Assembly: GCA_035524495.1 (NCBI GenBank)
Contig: DATKOR010000033.1
Coordinates: forward strand, 4,138 to 68,137
Direction: 5' to 3'
DNA length: 64,000 nt
DNA from: CAIKZZ01 sp035524495
GTDB taxonomy: Bacteria > Pseudomonadota > Gammaproteobacteria > Steroidobacterales > Steroidobacteraceae
Shown here: piece after piece, positions 1 through 7,896 of the stretch
How the letters are laid out: every line of letters starts with the position of its first letter
How positions within the stretch are numbered: position 1 is the stretch's first letter
Made by a program: the position numbers and the translations under genes
The notes under the pieces: model-generated
Seen by the model: the letters and a program-made list of their open reading frames with translations, nothing else
Told to the model about the DNA's origin: nothing
Databases searched by the model: none

Positions 1-453
1 CGTGCCCCGGGCCCCCGTCGGGCGAGGTGCGCGCCTTGGCTGCTCGGACTCGCCGCGTGCCTCGCCGGCTGCGCCACGACGACCTCGCGACCGCCGCCGT
101 CGTGCTATCACCGGGCTGAGGCGGTGGAAGTCGAGGTCGGCTACTGCCAGGCCGTTCGTTCGGGAAACCACCTCTACGTCTCTGGCATCGTCGGGCAGGG
201 CGAAATGCCGGCGGCGGTGCAAGCCGTCTACGAGCGCCTGAAGCAGACGCTCGAGGCGAACGGGCTCACGTTTCGCGACGTCGTGAAGGAGAACGTCTAC
301 ACGACGGACCTCGAGGCGTTCAAGAGCAGCAAGGACGTGCGCAGGGCCTACTACGGGGCGTCACTGCCGGCGGCGACGTGGGTGCAGGTGCAGCGGCTGT
401 ACCTGCCGTCGTTCGTACTCGAAGTCGAGCTCGTCGCCGAGTATCGAAAATGA
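1..453 (+). CDS. RidA-family lipoprotein, 5' end outside window
   Basis: The frame is open from the first base, so the start lies left of the window. Codons 13-24 read WLLGLAACLAGC, the end of a lipoprotein signal peptide with lipobox LAGC (Cys codon at bases 70-72). A complete RidA/YjgF/UK114 domain of about 110 residues follows. The C-terminal block VQVQRLYLPSFVLEVE keeps the Arg and the Glu that in RidA bind the carboxylate and activate water. RidA proteins normally hydrolyse reactive enamine/imine intermediates in the cytosol. The lipobox implies a membrane-anchored periplasmic version here (inference). An ATG at 124 would give a plausible RidA domain without the lipobox, but the upstream codons look coding. 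A second lipoprotein of the same kind lies at 42323. Confidence 0.8.
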   Translation, partial: RAPGPRRARCAPWLLGLAACLAGCATTTSRPPPSCYHRAEAVEVEVGYCQAVRSGNHLYVSGIVGQGEMPAAVQAVYERLKQTLEANGLTFRDVVKENVYTTDLEAFKSSKDVRRAYYGASLPAATWVQVQRLYLPSFVLEVELVAEYRK

Positions 454-589
454 TGCCGCGTCGGGCGTCGTGGAGCGCGGCTGAGCGGCCGGCGATGAGC
501 GTCCGCTGTCGCCCATGCGCCGCGTCGCGCCGCGCGCGCGATCCTCGCTCCGGGGTCGGCGTCGCGCGGCGTCCCGAGGAGACGGGCGC

Positions 590-940
590 GTGACCCCGGC
601 GGCGTTCAGAAAGGTCGCGCTGAGCCTTTCGGGAGTTCATGAGTCCTCGCACATGTCTCACCCGGACTTTCGCGTGGGGAAGCGCGTGATCGCCACGCTC
701 GGCTACCCCGATCGCGGCTCCGGGATGGTCAAGCTGACGCCGATGCAGCAGTCCCAGTTCATCGCGGCGTACCCTGATGTCTATGCCCCGGTGCCGGGCG
801 CCTGGGGCCTCAAGGGCTGTACCCGGGTGTTCCTTGCCGCGGCATCGGTCGCAAGCCTCCGCCCGGCGCTCTTCGAGGCCTGGAGGAACGTGGCGCCACG
901 AACCGTCGCCGACCGGCGTGGCGCCAAGGCGTCCCGGTGA
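590..940 (+). CDS. MmcQ/YjbR family protein
   Basis: A 116-residue protein matching the MmcQ/YjbR family: N-terminal TPAAFRKVALSLSGV helix, then the DFRVGKRVIATLGY strand region and a C-terminal LFEAWRNVAPR helix. Members have a double-wing DNA-binding-like fold, and their function is mostly unknown. I chose the GTG at 590, preceded by GAGGAG-like purines at 576-582, because the family begins at about this point. The ATG at 515 adds an Arg-rich stretch with no family similarity. It stands alone between a RidA gene and a VOC gene. Confidence 0.75.
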   Translation: MTPAAFRKVALSLSGVHESSHMSHPDFRVGKRVIATLGYPDRGSGMVKLTPMQQSQFIAAYPDVYAPVPGAWGLKGCTRVFLAAASVASLRPALFEAWRNVAPRTVADRRGAKASR

Positions 941-989
941 ACGCCCGCGGCCCGCGCCCGTCGATCGCGGGATGCCGGAGACTGACACC

Positions 990-1355
990 ATGATCAAGAC
1001 GCACGGGCTGACTCATGTCGCGCTGTCGGTACGCGATCCTGATCGTTCGCTCGCGTTCTACAGCGCGGTCTTCGGCGTTCGGGAATATTTCCGGGACGCG
1101 CAATCGATCCAGGTCCTCGGGCCGGGCCCGCACGACGTGCTCGCGTTCGAGCGGCGGCCGGACGCGGCCGGCCGGGAGGGCGGGATCATCCACTTCGGCT
1201 TTCGCCTCAAGGATCCCGCGGACATCGACGCGGCCGTCGCTGCCGTCGAGGCTGCCGGCGGACGCATCGTCAGGCGAGGCGAGTTCCGCCCCGGACTGCC
1301 ATACGCGTACGTGCTGGATCCCGACGGCTACGAGATCGAGATCTGGTACGAATGA
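990..1355 (+). CDS. VOC family (glyoxalase-like) protein
   Basis: A 121-residue single-module vicinal-oxygen-chelate protein. The two beta-alpha-beta-beta-beta units are visible as THVALSVRDPDRSLAFYSAVFG near the start and YAYVLDPDGYEIEIWYE at the end. Metal-ligand positions are His (THVAL), His (IIHFGF) and Glu (EIEIW). Such proteins are dioxygenases, glyoxalases or antibiotic-binding proteins, and the substrate cannot be told from sequence. The ATG at 990 has GGAG nine bases upstream. An in-frame ATG at 972 is possible but less well spaced. Confidence 0.8.
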   Translation: MIKTHGLTHVALSVRDPDRSLAFYSAVFGVREYFRDAQSIQVLGPGPHDVLAFERRPDAAGREGGIIHFGFRLKDPADIDAAVAAVEAAGGRIVRRGEFRPGLPYAYVLDPDGYEIEIWYE

Positions 1356-1459
1356 CCCCGAGGGGCGTGGCCCGGGGTGCTCTATGAGGTCCCCGCGCAC
1401 GTCGTGGCGGCCGCGCCGCACGGCGTGCGTCCTTCGGGCAACAAGATGAAGCGTGACCC

Positions 1460-1822
1460 GTGAATGAGGGCGCGACCCGGACCTGCCCCGGCGGCTGCCA
1501 CTGCGGGGCGGTCCGCTTCGAGATCGACAGTGACTTTCCGGAGCTCACGACCTGTGACTGCTCGATCTGCCGGCGCAGGAACGCACTGATGGTGAAGGTG
1601 CACGAGTCCCGCCTTCGCCTGCTGACCGACCCCGCCGCGCTCGTCGAATACCAGTTCCACACGCACACGGCGCGGCACTTCTTCTGCAGGACCTGCGGCA
1701 TCTATCCGTTTCACCGCAAACGCGTGACGCCAGACCACTTCGGGGTCAACGTGTTCTGCCTCGAGGGCTTCGACCCGGCGGGCATTCCGGTGCGCGCGAC
1801 GGTCGGCGCGGGCACGCCCTAG
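1460..1822 (+). CDS. GFA family zinc-binding protein
   Basis: A 120-residue protein of the glutathione-dependent formaldehyde-activating (GFA/CENP-V) family. The cysteine pattern is typical: CHCG near residue 13, CDCSICRRR near residue 31 and FFCRTCGIYPF near residue 75, which together bind two zincs. Few members have a proven enzyme activity, so a formaldehyde role is only a family label. The start is a GTG at 1460. A second, distinct GFA protein lies at 7211. Confidence 0.8.
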   Translation: MNEGATRTCPGGCHCGAVRFEIDSDFPELTTCDCSICRRRNALMVKVHESRLRLLTDPAALVEYQFHTHTARHFFCRTCGIYPFHRKRVTPDHFGVNVFCLEGFDPAGIPVRATVGAGTP

Positions 1823-1979
1823 CGAGGGTCGCATAGCCTCCGCCGCCCCCTTAGGTCGGGACCGGACGCGGCGGGGTCCGCCGTATGGTCGATGGGTGGC
1901 ATCGGGGATAAAGTGCCGTTCGATCCGATCGAACCCGGCCCCGCACCGACGGACTGCCCGCACGAGAAGGACACCCGCG

Positions 1980-2525
1980 ATGCCCCGACCCTCCGCGCGC
2001 CTGTTCCTCGCAGCCATCGGACTCGCGGCCGCATGCTCCATTGCCGCGGCACCGCGCACCTACACGCTGCCGGAGCACGGCGTGCTGCATCTCGAAGTCC
2101 CTGATGACTGGCGTGACAAGTTCACGCAGGGTGCGCACCGGCGCGCGCCGACCGTGACGCTGGGGCCGAAGTCCGACGCGAACCTCGACATCCTCATCGG
2201 CGTGCTGTGGTCGACCAAGGACCACCCCAAGGTGAGCGACCTCGACTCGCTGCGCTCCAACGTCGAGGCCACGGCCAAGAGCGCCGAGCAGCAGTCGACC
2301 GAGGGCACGCTCAGCGTCCGCGAACTGCCGGGCTCGCAGGGCCGCGGGTTCTACTTCGCGGCGACGGACGCGGGGCCGAACCCGGGCGAGCACAAGTACA
2401 TGACCCAGGGGCTCGTCCAGGTCGGGACGGTCGCGCTCGCACTCACTAACGCCGGTCAGGGCGACGTCGGCAAGACCGCGCTCGCGATCATCAAGTCGGC
2501 GTCCCACAAGGATGACGGCAGGTAA
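1980..2525 (+). CDS. Secreted protein of unknown function
   Basis: A 181-residue protein with a clear Sec signal peptide (MPRPSARLFLAAIGLAAACSIAAA, cleavage probably after AAA). The mature part begins with RTYTLPEHGVLHLEVPDDWRD, a form common in periplasmic proteins that use a beta-rich 'surface binding' start. I recognise no catalytic motif. The ATG at 1980 is preceded by a GAGAAGG ribosome site. The 158 bases upstream hold no other clear gene. Probably periplasmic. Confidence 0.75.
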   Translation: MPRPSARLFLAAIGLAAACSIAAAPRTYTLPEHGVLHLEVPDDWRDKFTQGAHRRAPTVTLGPKSDANLDILIGVLWSTKDHPKVSDLDSLRSNVEATAKSAEQQSTEGTLSVRELPGSQGRGFYFAATDAGPNPGEHKYMTQGLVQVGTVALALTNAGQGDVGKTALAIIKSASHKDDGR

Positions 2526-2601
2526 CCGTGAGCCAGCGACCCGGCGGTCGCGACGTCCTTCGATCGCGGCGGCGTCGGCGAAGCACCTGCACGGAGACGA
2601 C

Positions 2602-3102
2602 ATGCAGTACATGAGACTCGACCCGCCGTCACGCGAGGCGCTGCTCGGGGAACTCGCCGGGATGCCCGCATTCCTGCGCGCGGCGTTCGAGGGGCTCGCG
2701 GCCGAGGCGCTGGCGCGCCGCGGACCCGACGGCGCGTTCGCGCCGATCGAGCAGGTCTGGCACCTCGCCGATCTGGAGGATGAGGGCTTCGGCTACCGGA
2801 TCGACCGGCTGCTGCACGCCTCGAACCCGACGCTTCCGGACTTCGACGGATCCGCGGTCGCCGAGGCGCGCCACTACTGCACGCTGTCGTTTGCGGCCGG
2901 GCTCGACAAGTTCGCGCGCGCGCGCGCGGCCAATCTCGGGACGCTGCGCGAAATCGAGGGCGAGGCGTGGTCGAGGTCGGGCACCCAGGAAGGCGTCGGG
3001 CCCGTGATGCTCTGCGACATGCCGCTTTTCCTCGCGCAGCACGACCGCGCGCACAAGGCGGAGATCGGCGAGTGGCTGGCGTCCCAGGGAGCGCGCCGTT
3101 GA
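2602..3102 (+). CDS. DinB-like four-helix protein
   Basis: A 166-residue DinB/YfiT-like protein. Three histidines expected for the metal site are visible: His in EQVWHLADLEDEG, His in AEARHYC and the DRAHKAE histidine near the C-terminus. The family includes metal-dependent thiol transferases and damage-inducible proteins of unknown role. I start at the ATG at 2602 after CGGAGA. The longer frame from 2512 would overlap the previous gene and adds a low-complexity Arg-rich region. Confidence 0.75.
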   Translation: MQYMRLDPPSREALLGELAGMPAFLRAAFEGLAAEALARRGPDGAFAPIEQVWHLADLEDEGFGYRIDRLLHASNPTLPDFDGSAVAEARHYCTLSFAAGLDKFARARAANLGTLREIEGEAWSRSGTQEGVGPVMLCDMPLFLAQHDRAHKAEIGEWLASQGARR

Positions 3103-3172
3103 GCGGCGCGCCGACCGAACGCCCGATGCCGCCCGCCCCGCGGAGTCGTCCCGCGCGAAAAGCAAGCGGCGA

Positions 3173-3583
3173 GTGCCGTTGACGAGTCGCTTTACGACGC
3201 ACCTCGCGATGATCGCCGGGATCGTCGGCGGCACGACCGCGCTGATCGCTCTCGACGTCGTCATTTCGCTCGCGGCCGTCGTCCCGGGCCATGCCCCGAG
3301 CACACCGTCGCCGGCGCTGCGCCTCTACTACGTGCCGGTGTTCGTCGTCTTCATCGCGGTCATGGCGCTCATTGCGAACGCGCTGATCGGCGTCGGCCGC
3401 CGCAGAGGGCTTGGCCGGACGCGCGACTGGCTGCTCCTCGGCGGCTGTTACAGCCTCGTGATGGCGGCGTTGCCGCTCATGCGACTGGGGCTCCCGGCCG
3501 TCGTGGCCACGCTGTGCTCGACACTTCTCCCGGCGGTGTCGGCGTATCTCCTCGTGCGGCGCGCAGGTCAGCCGGCGCGCTGA
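3173..3583 (+). CDS. Small integral membrane protein, unknown
   Basis: A 136-residue protein with four likely membrane spans: TTHLAMIAGIVGGTTALIAL, YYVPVFVVFIAVMALIANAL, WLLLGGCYSLVMAALPLM and PAVVATLCSTLLPAVSAYLL. No family is recognised. The start is a GTG at 3173. Spacing to neighbours is about 70 bases on both sides, so it may be transcribed with them. Confidence 0.65.
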   Translation: MPLTSRFTTHLAMIAGIVGGTTALIALDVVISLAAVVPGHAPSTPSPALRLYYVPVFVVFIAVMALIANALIGVGRRRGLGRTRDWLLLGGCYSLVMAALPLMRLGLPAVVATLCSTLLPAVSAYLLVRRAGQPAR

Positions 3584-3651
3584 GGCGACGGTGCCCGTCG
3601 CCGGTCGCTTCGCTAGACTGTCGATGAGGCCGTGCGGGCCGGGGAGTGCGG

Positions 3652-4062
3652 ATGGCGGTCGATGGGCACCTGATGCTGCTGCGACGCTGGCTCGCCTTCG
3701 CCGATGCCGGATTCGGCGGCGACTTCGGCGAGTTCTTCACGCCCGGCTACGCGGGCCACCTGTCCGGTCGCATCCACATGGACCTTCGGGAACTGCAGCG
3801 CCTCGAGCGCGGCTTCGCGGCCGCGTTCGGCGACACGACGCGCACGATCGAGGACCTGTTCGGGACCGACGACAAGGCGGTGCTGCGCGTCACGACCCGG
3901 GCGGTGCACCGCGGCGACTTCAACGGCATCGCCGCGACCGGGCGCCGGGTCGAGTTCGCGGGGATCGTGATCTATCGCTTCGAGGACGGAAGGGTCGCCG
4001 AGTCGTGGGGTGAGCTCGACTTCGCGGGGCTCTGGCGCCAGCTCTCAGGCACATCGTCGTGA
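3652..4062 (+). CDS. SnoaL-like / ester cyclase family protein
   Basis: A 136-residue NTF2-like fold protein of the SnoaL ester-cyclase type. Features are a helical N-terminus, a basic RVTTRAVHRGDFNGIAATGRRVEFAGIVIYRFEDGRVAESWGELDFAGL strand region, and the family-typical 'DG-(R/K)-(I/V)-x-E-x-W' turn. These proteins cyclise polyketides or have unknown substrates, and no polyketide cluster is near. The ATG at 3652 has GGGGAG five bases upstream. The GTG at 3646 lies within that ribosome site. Confidence 0.75.
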   Translation: MAVDGHLMLLRRWLAFADAGFGGDFGEFFTPGYAGHLSGRIHMDLRELQRLERGFAAAFGDTTRTIEDLFGTDDKAVLRVTTRAVHRGDFNGIAATGRRVEFAGIVIYRFEDGRVAESWGELDFAGLWRQLSGTSS

Positions 4063-4120
4063 CGCTGCCGCCGGGCCGATCGGCCCGGGCGGAGTCCGGC
4101 TGACGAAGGAGGATCAGCGG

Positions 4121-4498
4121 ATGAAGCATCGACAGTCGCTGTTCGCACTGTTCACAAGCGCCGCGCTCGCGGCGACGCTCGCCGCGACTTCGGCGGGCGC
4201 CGCCGGTGCGCCGGCCAATGCCGGCGGGCCGTGCCCGAAGACCGGCGCGCGCGTCGTGATCACCGCGCTCGGGAACGTCACGCTGAACGGGGCGCCGGTC
4301 GTCGTCGACCACCTCGCCGAGGCGCTCAACGCGCTGAAGCCGCGACCCTCGGAGGTGTGCTACTTCCGCGAGCACCCGAAGGGCGCGCCGCCCGCGGCCG
4401 TCAAGATCGCCGTCGACGCGATCATCTCGACGAAGCTCGCGATCTCGTTCTACTCCGACGCGACGTTCACGACGCGCGTCGGGATGCCGTCCCACTGA
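4121..4498 (+). CDS. Secreted ExbD/TolR-type domain protein
   Basis: A 125-residue protein with a Sec signal peptide (MKHRQSLFALFTSAALAATLAATSAGA). The mature domain follows the ExbD/TolR periplasmic pattern: VVITALGNVTLNGAPV, then a helix HLAEALNALKP, then VCYFREHPKGAP and the amphipathic VKIAVDAIISTKLAISFYSD. Classic ExbD is anchored by one N-terminal transmembrane helix carrying a proton-binding Asp and works with ExbB. That helix is replaced here by a signal peptide. Without the motor helix it cannot power TonB and probably only binds a partner or the cell wall (inference). A strong AAGGAGG site sits ten bases before the ATG. Confidence 0.65.
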   Translation: MKHRQSLFALFTSAALAATLAATSAGAAGAPANAGGPCPKTGARVVITALGNVTLNGAPVVVDHLAEALNALKPRPSEVCYFREHPKGAPPAAVKIAVDAIISTKLAISFYSDATFTTRVGMPSH

Positions 4499-4585
4499 CG
4501 GAGTCAGTTCGCGTCCGACTTTCCGGGTCGGGGACAGGGGTGCTAGGGTCGGGCCACCGGTCGACGACCGACCAGCACGTCACTC

Positions 4586-4930
4586 ATGTCGGATGCCGCG
4601 TATTCGCTGATGTACCTGAACGCGCTCGCGGGCCTCGCGACGCGCCTCTCGGTCGACGGCCTCGCGATCTATTCGGCGCGCTACGACTACCTCGCCTTCG
4701 GCAGCTGGGAGCTCGTCGCCGGCCGGCGCCAGGCGCGCGTCCGGGCCGTCTGGGACGGGAAGGAAGCGCGGCTCGACACCTTCGCGGCACGACTCGCGCG
4801 CCCGACCGACGAACCGAAATGGCGACCGGTCCGCGACTTCGACTTCTCGAAGAGGCGCAGCCAGCACGCCGAGGTGTTCGCCGCCGCCTACGCCGTGATC
4901 CGGGAGCAGTCGGGTGGCGAAGGCGGCTAG
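4586..4930 (+). CDS. Hypothetical protein, unknown
   Basis: A 114-residue protein that I do not recognise. It is rich in aromatic residues (YSLMYLNAL, YSARYDYLAFGSWELV) and ends with a helical AEVFAAAYAVIREQ segment. It has no signal peptide and no membrane span. It overlaps the next gene (DUF3052) by 17 bases, so the two are probably translated together. The ATG at 4586 lacks a strong ribosome site. Confidence 0.6.
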   Translation: MSDAAYSLMYLNALAGLATRLSVDGLAIYSARYDYLAFGSWELVAGRRQARVRAVWDGKEARLDTFAARLARPTDEPKWRPVRDFDFSKRRSQHAEVFAAAYAVIREQSGGEGG

Positions 4931-5336
4931 GCTGGCCGGCTACTCCGGCACGCCGCTCGCCAAGAAGCTCGGCGCCCGGGACGGCACGCACCTGCTCGCT
5001 CTGGGGGCGCCCGCCGACTACGCGCGCCTCCTCGCGCCGCTCCCGGCCGGGGTCGTGTTCGAGAAGGCGCTTTCGCAGGCCACTGGCGTCGTGCATTTCT
5101 TCGCACGTTCGCGGCGTGCGCTCGCCGCCGAGCTCGGGCCGTGCCGCAAGGCGATGCGACCGGACGCGGCGCTCTGGGTCTCGTGGCCGAAGATGGCGGC
5201 CAAGGTCCCGACCGACCTCACCGAGGACGCGATCCGCGAGCTCGCGCTCCCGATCGGGCTCGTCGACATAATAGTGTGCGCGGTCAGCGACGTGTGGTCG
5301 GGGCTCAAGCTCGTGATCCGCAAGGCGCTGCGCTGA
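4914..5336 (+). CDS. DUF3052 family protein
   Basis: A 140-residue protein beginning ARLAGYSGTPLAKKLGARDGTHLLALGAP, the typical opening of DUF3052 proteins. The later VSWPKMAAKVPTDLTEDAIRELALPIGLVD block is also family-like. The function is unknown; many members sit next to metabolic or resistance genes. The GTG start at 4914 overlaps the preceding unknown gene. Confidence 0.75.
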   Translation: MAKAARLAGYSGTPLAKKLGARDGTHLLALGAPADYARLLAPLPAGVVFEKALSQATGVVHFFARSRRALAAELGPCRKAMRPDAALWVSWPKMAAKVPTDLTEDAIRELALPIGLVDIIVCAVSDVWSGLKLVIRKALR

Positions 5337-5423
5337 CGGCCGGCGAGGACCTCGTGCTGCATCGCGGCGATCATCCGCAGGCCATCGCCCCGCCGATAGA
5401 ATGCGCTGGAGGGCGCCCGAACG

Positions 5424-6779
5424 ATGGCCGATGGCTTCCTGACGCTGATCCAGGTGCTCGCCGAGCGGCGGGCGCAGGAGCGCTCGTGCCGCTGGAGCCG
5501 CGACGAGCTCGTGCGACACCAGGCGAGGTCGCTCCGGTCGCTCCGCGAGTTCGTGTTGCGCGCCTCGCCCTTCTACCGCGCCTTCCACCGCGGGCTCGAG
5601 CGCGCGCCGCTCGAGCGGCTGCCGATCCTCTCGAAGGCGCTCCTGATGGAACACTTCGACGAGCTCGTCACGGATCCGCGCGTATGCCTCGCGACCGCCG
5701 AGGCTTATCTCGCGGAGGACCCGGGCACGCGCCACTACCTCGACCGCTACGTCGTGCTCGCGACCTCCGGGAGCACCGGCCGGCGCGGCGTCTTCGTGTT
5801 CGACCGGCGCGAGTGGATAAGGGCAGTCGCTTCGATCACGCGCCCGATCGCCTGGGCAGGAGCGCGGCGCCGCCGCCCGCCGCGCGCGGCGCTGATCGCC
5901 TCGGGCGCGAGCTGGCACTACTCGGCGCGCGTCGGGGCGGCGCTCCAGAACCGGCTCGCGCCGGCGCTGCGGCTCGACGCGGCCGCGCCGACCGAGGAGC
6001 TCGTCGCGGCACTCAACGAATGGGGTGCCGAGGCGATCGCGACCTACCCCTCGGTGCTGCGCGCGCTCGCCAACGCCGCGCTCGCCGGGGCGCTGCGGAT
6101 CCCGCTCGCGCACGTCGCGACCAGCGCCGAGCTCCTGACCGAGGAGGTGCGCGCGCTCGTGCGCCGCGCCTGGAACATCCGCGTGCAGGACACCTACGGC
6201 GCGACCGAGTACGCGCCGATCGCGAGCGAGTGCCCGGAGGGCCGCAAGCACCTCTTCGAGGACGGGGCGATCGTCGAGGTCGTCGACGATGAAGGCCGGC
6301 CGGTCCCGGCCGGGACGCTCGGCGCGCGGCTGCTGCTGACAGTGTTTGAGCGGCGCACGCAGCCGCTCATCCGCTACGAGATCAGCGACCTCGTGAAGCT
6401 GGGCGACGAGCCATGCCCCTGCGGGAGGCCCTACCGGACGCTCGCGGCGATCGACGGCCGCGAGGAGGACATCCTGACGTTCGAGCGGGAGGGCGGCGGC
6501 CTCGTCGAGGTCCACCCGAACCGCTTCCACGAGGCGCTCGAGCGCGCGAGCGTCGATGCGTGGCAGGTCGAGCGCACGCACGAGGGCCTCATCGTCCGCC
6601 TCGTCGGACGCGAGGCCGCGGCCGAGGCTCCCGGCGTCACCGCGCGCATCGGGGCGTTCCTCGCCGCGGCGCAGGCGAGGCCGCCACGGCTCAGCGTCGT
6701 CGTCACCGAAACGCTGAAGCGCGGCGCGAGCGGCAAGGCACCGCTCGTGCTCTGCGGCCCGGCAAGATCGCCGGCATGA
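5424..6779 (+). CDS. PaaK-like adenylate-forming CoA ligase
   Basis: A 451-residue protein of the phenylacetate-CoA ligase branch of the ANL superfamily. ATP-binding motif ATSGSTG is at residues 113-119 and the A5-type motif DTYGATE at 256-262. The C-terminal small domain contains GREEDIL and ends KRGASGKAPLV. A Cys pair (CPCG) in the C-terminal half is also seen in many PaaK-like enzymes. It probably activates an aromatic or fatty acid as a CoA thioester. The substrate is unknown and no phenylacetate cluster is near. A -10-like TAGAAT lies at 5397-5402. It overlaps the following VOC gene by four bases (ATGA). Confidence 0.8.
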   Translation: MADGFLTLIQVLAERRAQERSCRWSRDELVRHQARSLRSLREFVLRASPFYRAFHRGLERAPLERLPILSKALLMEHFDELVTDPRVCLATAEAYLAEDPGTRHYLDRYVVLATSGSTGRRGVFVFDRREWIRAVASITRPIAWAGARRRRPPRAALIASGASWHYSARVGAALQNRLAPALRLDAAAPTEELVAALNEWGAEAIATYPSVLRALANAALAGALRIPLAHVATSAELLTEEVRALVRRAWNIRVQDTYGATEYAPIASECPEGRKHLFEDGAIVEVVDDEGRPVPAGTLGARLLLTVFERRTQPLIRYEISDLVKLGDEPCPCGRPYRTLAAIDGREEDILTFEREGGGLVEVHPNRFHEALERASVDAWQVERTHEGLIVRLVGREAAAEAPGVTARIGAFLAAAQARPPRLSVVVTETLKRGASGKAPLVLCGPARSPA

Positions 6780-7180
6780 TCCGGATCCGCGAGATCGACC
6801 ACCTGGTGCTGCGCGTCGCGCAGCTGCCGCGCATGCTCGAGTTCTACTGCGGCGTCCTCGGCTGCACGCTCGAGCGTCGCGAGGATGGGCTCGGCCTCGT
6901 GCAGCTGCGCGCCGGCCGCTCGCTGATCGACCTCGTGACGCTCGACGGGCCGCTCGGCGCGGCGGGCGGCGCGGCCCCGGGCCGCGAGGGGCGCAACGTC
7001 GATCATTTCTGCGTGCGCATCGAGGCCTTCGACGAGGCTTCGCTCAGGCGCGAGCTCGCCGCGGCCGGCGTCGCCGTCGGCGAGGTCGCCGAGCGCTACG
7101 GTGCCGAGGGGATGGGACCTTCGGTCTACGTGACGGATCCGGAGGGCAACGTCGTCGAGCTCAAGGGCCCGGCATCCTGA
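6776..7180 (+). CDS. VOC family (glyoxalase-like) protein
   Basis: A 134-residue VOC protein. The first module is IDHLVLRVAQLPRMLEFYCGVLGC and the second is VDHFCVRIEAFDEASLRREL followed by PSVYVTDPEGNVVELKG. His in IDHLVL, His in VDHFCV and Glu in VVELKG fit the metal site. The start overlaps the stop of the PaaK-like ligase gene (ATGA), so the two are translationally coupled. This suggests the VOC protein acts on the ligase's substrate or product (inference). Confidence 0.8.
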   Translation: MIRIREIDHLVLRVAQLPRMLEFYCGVLGCTLERREDGLGLVQLRAGRSLIDLVTLDGPLGAAGGAAPGREGRNVDHFCVRIEAFDEASLRRELAAAGVAVGEVAERYGAEGMGPSVYVTDPEGNVVELKGPAS

Positions 7181-7210
7181 TCTCCCGGACGCGAACTCAA
7201 GGAGCGATCG

Positions 7211-7612
7211 ATGGAACATCACGGCGGCTGTGCCTGCGGGCGGCTGCGCTTCCGGTCGGCGGTCGATCCGCTCGACACCGGCTACTGCCACTGCCGCACC
7301 TGCAGGCAGACGACCGGCGCGCCGGTGCTCGCGTACGCGTCGTTCCCGGTCGCTTCCTTCGCCTATACGGCGGGCTCGCCCGCGCGCTACGCCTCGTCCG
7401 ACTCCGGGCACCGGGAGTTCTGCGATCGCTGCGGGACGCAGATTGCGTTCCGGGGCAATGCGCCCGCGACCGTCGACGTCAACGTCGGCGCGCTCGATGC
7501 GCCCGAGCGCTGTCCGCCGTCGCGGCACATCTGGTGCGCGAGCGCGCTCCCGTGGCTGCGGCTCGTCGACGGGCTGCCGCGCCATGCGCAGGGCGCCGCG
7601 GGCGGCGCCTGA
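7211..7612 (+). CDS. GFA family zinc-binding protein
   Basis: A 133-residue GFA/CENP-V family protein. Zinc ligands occur as GCACGRLRFR, CHCRTCRQTTGAP and EFCDRCGTQIAF, the complete family pattern. It shares little outside these motifs with the GFA protein at 1460, so the two are not a recent duplication. AAGGAG lies about six bases before the ATG. Function unknown beyond zinc binding. Confidence 0.85.
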   Translation: MEHHGGCACGRLRFRSAVDPLDTGYCHCRTCRQTTGAPVLAYASFPVASFAYTAGSPARYASSDSGHREFCDRCGTQIAFRGNAPATVDVNVGALDAPERCPPSRHIWCASALPWLRLVDGLPRHAQGAAGGA

Positions 7613-7623
7613 GGGGAGGTCAC

Positions 7624-7896
7624 GTGCTCTACATGGTCATCGAGGAGTTCAAGCCCGGGGCCGCGCCCGCGATCTACCGGCGCGCGCGCGAGCAGGGCCG
7701 GGGATTTCCGGCGGGGCTCGAGTACGTCGACAGCTGGGTCGACCTCGACTACCGGCGCTGCTTCCAGCTGATGCGCACGGACGATCCGGCGCTCTTTGAG
7801 CGCTGGATCGCCTGCTGGCAGGACCTCGTGCGCTTCGAGGTCGTGCCGGTCCGGACGTCCGCCGAGGCCGCGCGACTGATGGCCGCCGAGGCGTGA
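7624..7896 (+). CDS. DUF3303 family protein
   Basis: A 90-residue protein starting MLYMVIEEFKPG and containing YRRAREQGRGFPAGLEYVDSWVD and CFQLMRTDDPALFERWIACW, which match DUF3303 (a small ferredoxin-like, ABM-type fold of unknown role). The GTG at 7624 follows GGGGAGGT by five to six bases. An ATG at 7633 would remove conserved residues. It overlaps the following acetyltransferase gene by four bases. Confidence 0.8.
   Translation: MLYMVIEEFKPGAAPAIYRRAREQGRGFPAGLEYVDSWVDLDYRRCFQLMRTDDPALFERWIACWQDLVRFEVVPVRTSAEAARLMAAEA

Noticed and set aside
4584..6581. A 665-codon open frame on the minus strand opposite the DUF3052 and CoA-ligase genes.
   Set aside because: It is an antisense artefact of GC-rich codon use: composition is Arg/Ala/Glu-rich without any family motif, while the opposite strand encodes recognisable proteins.
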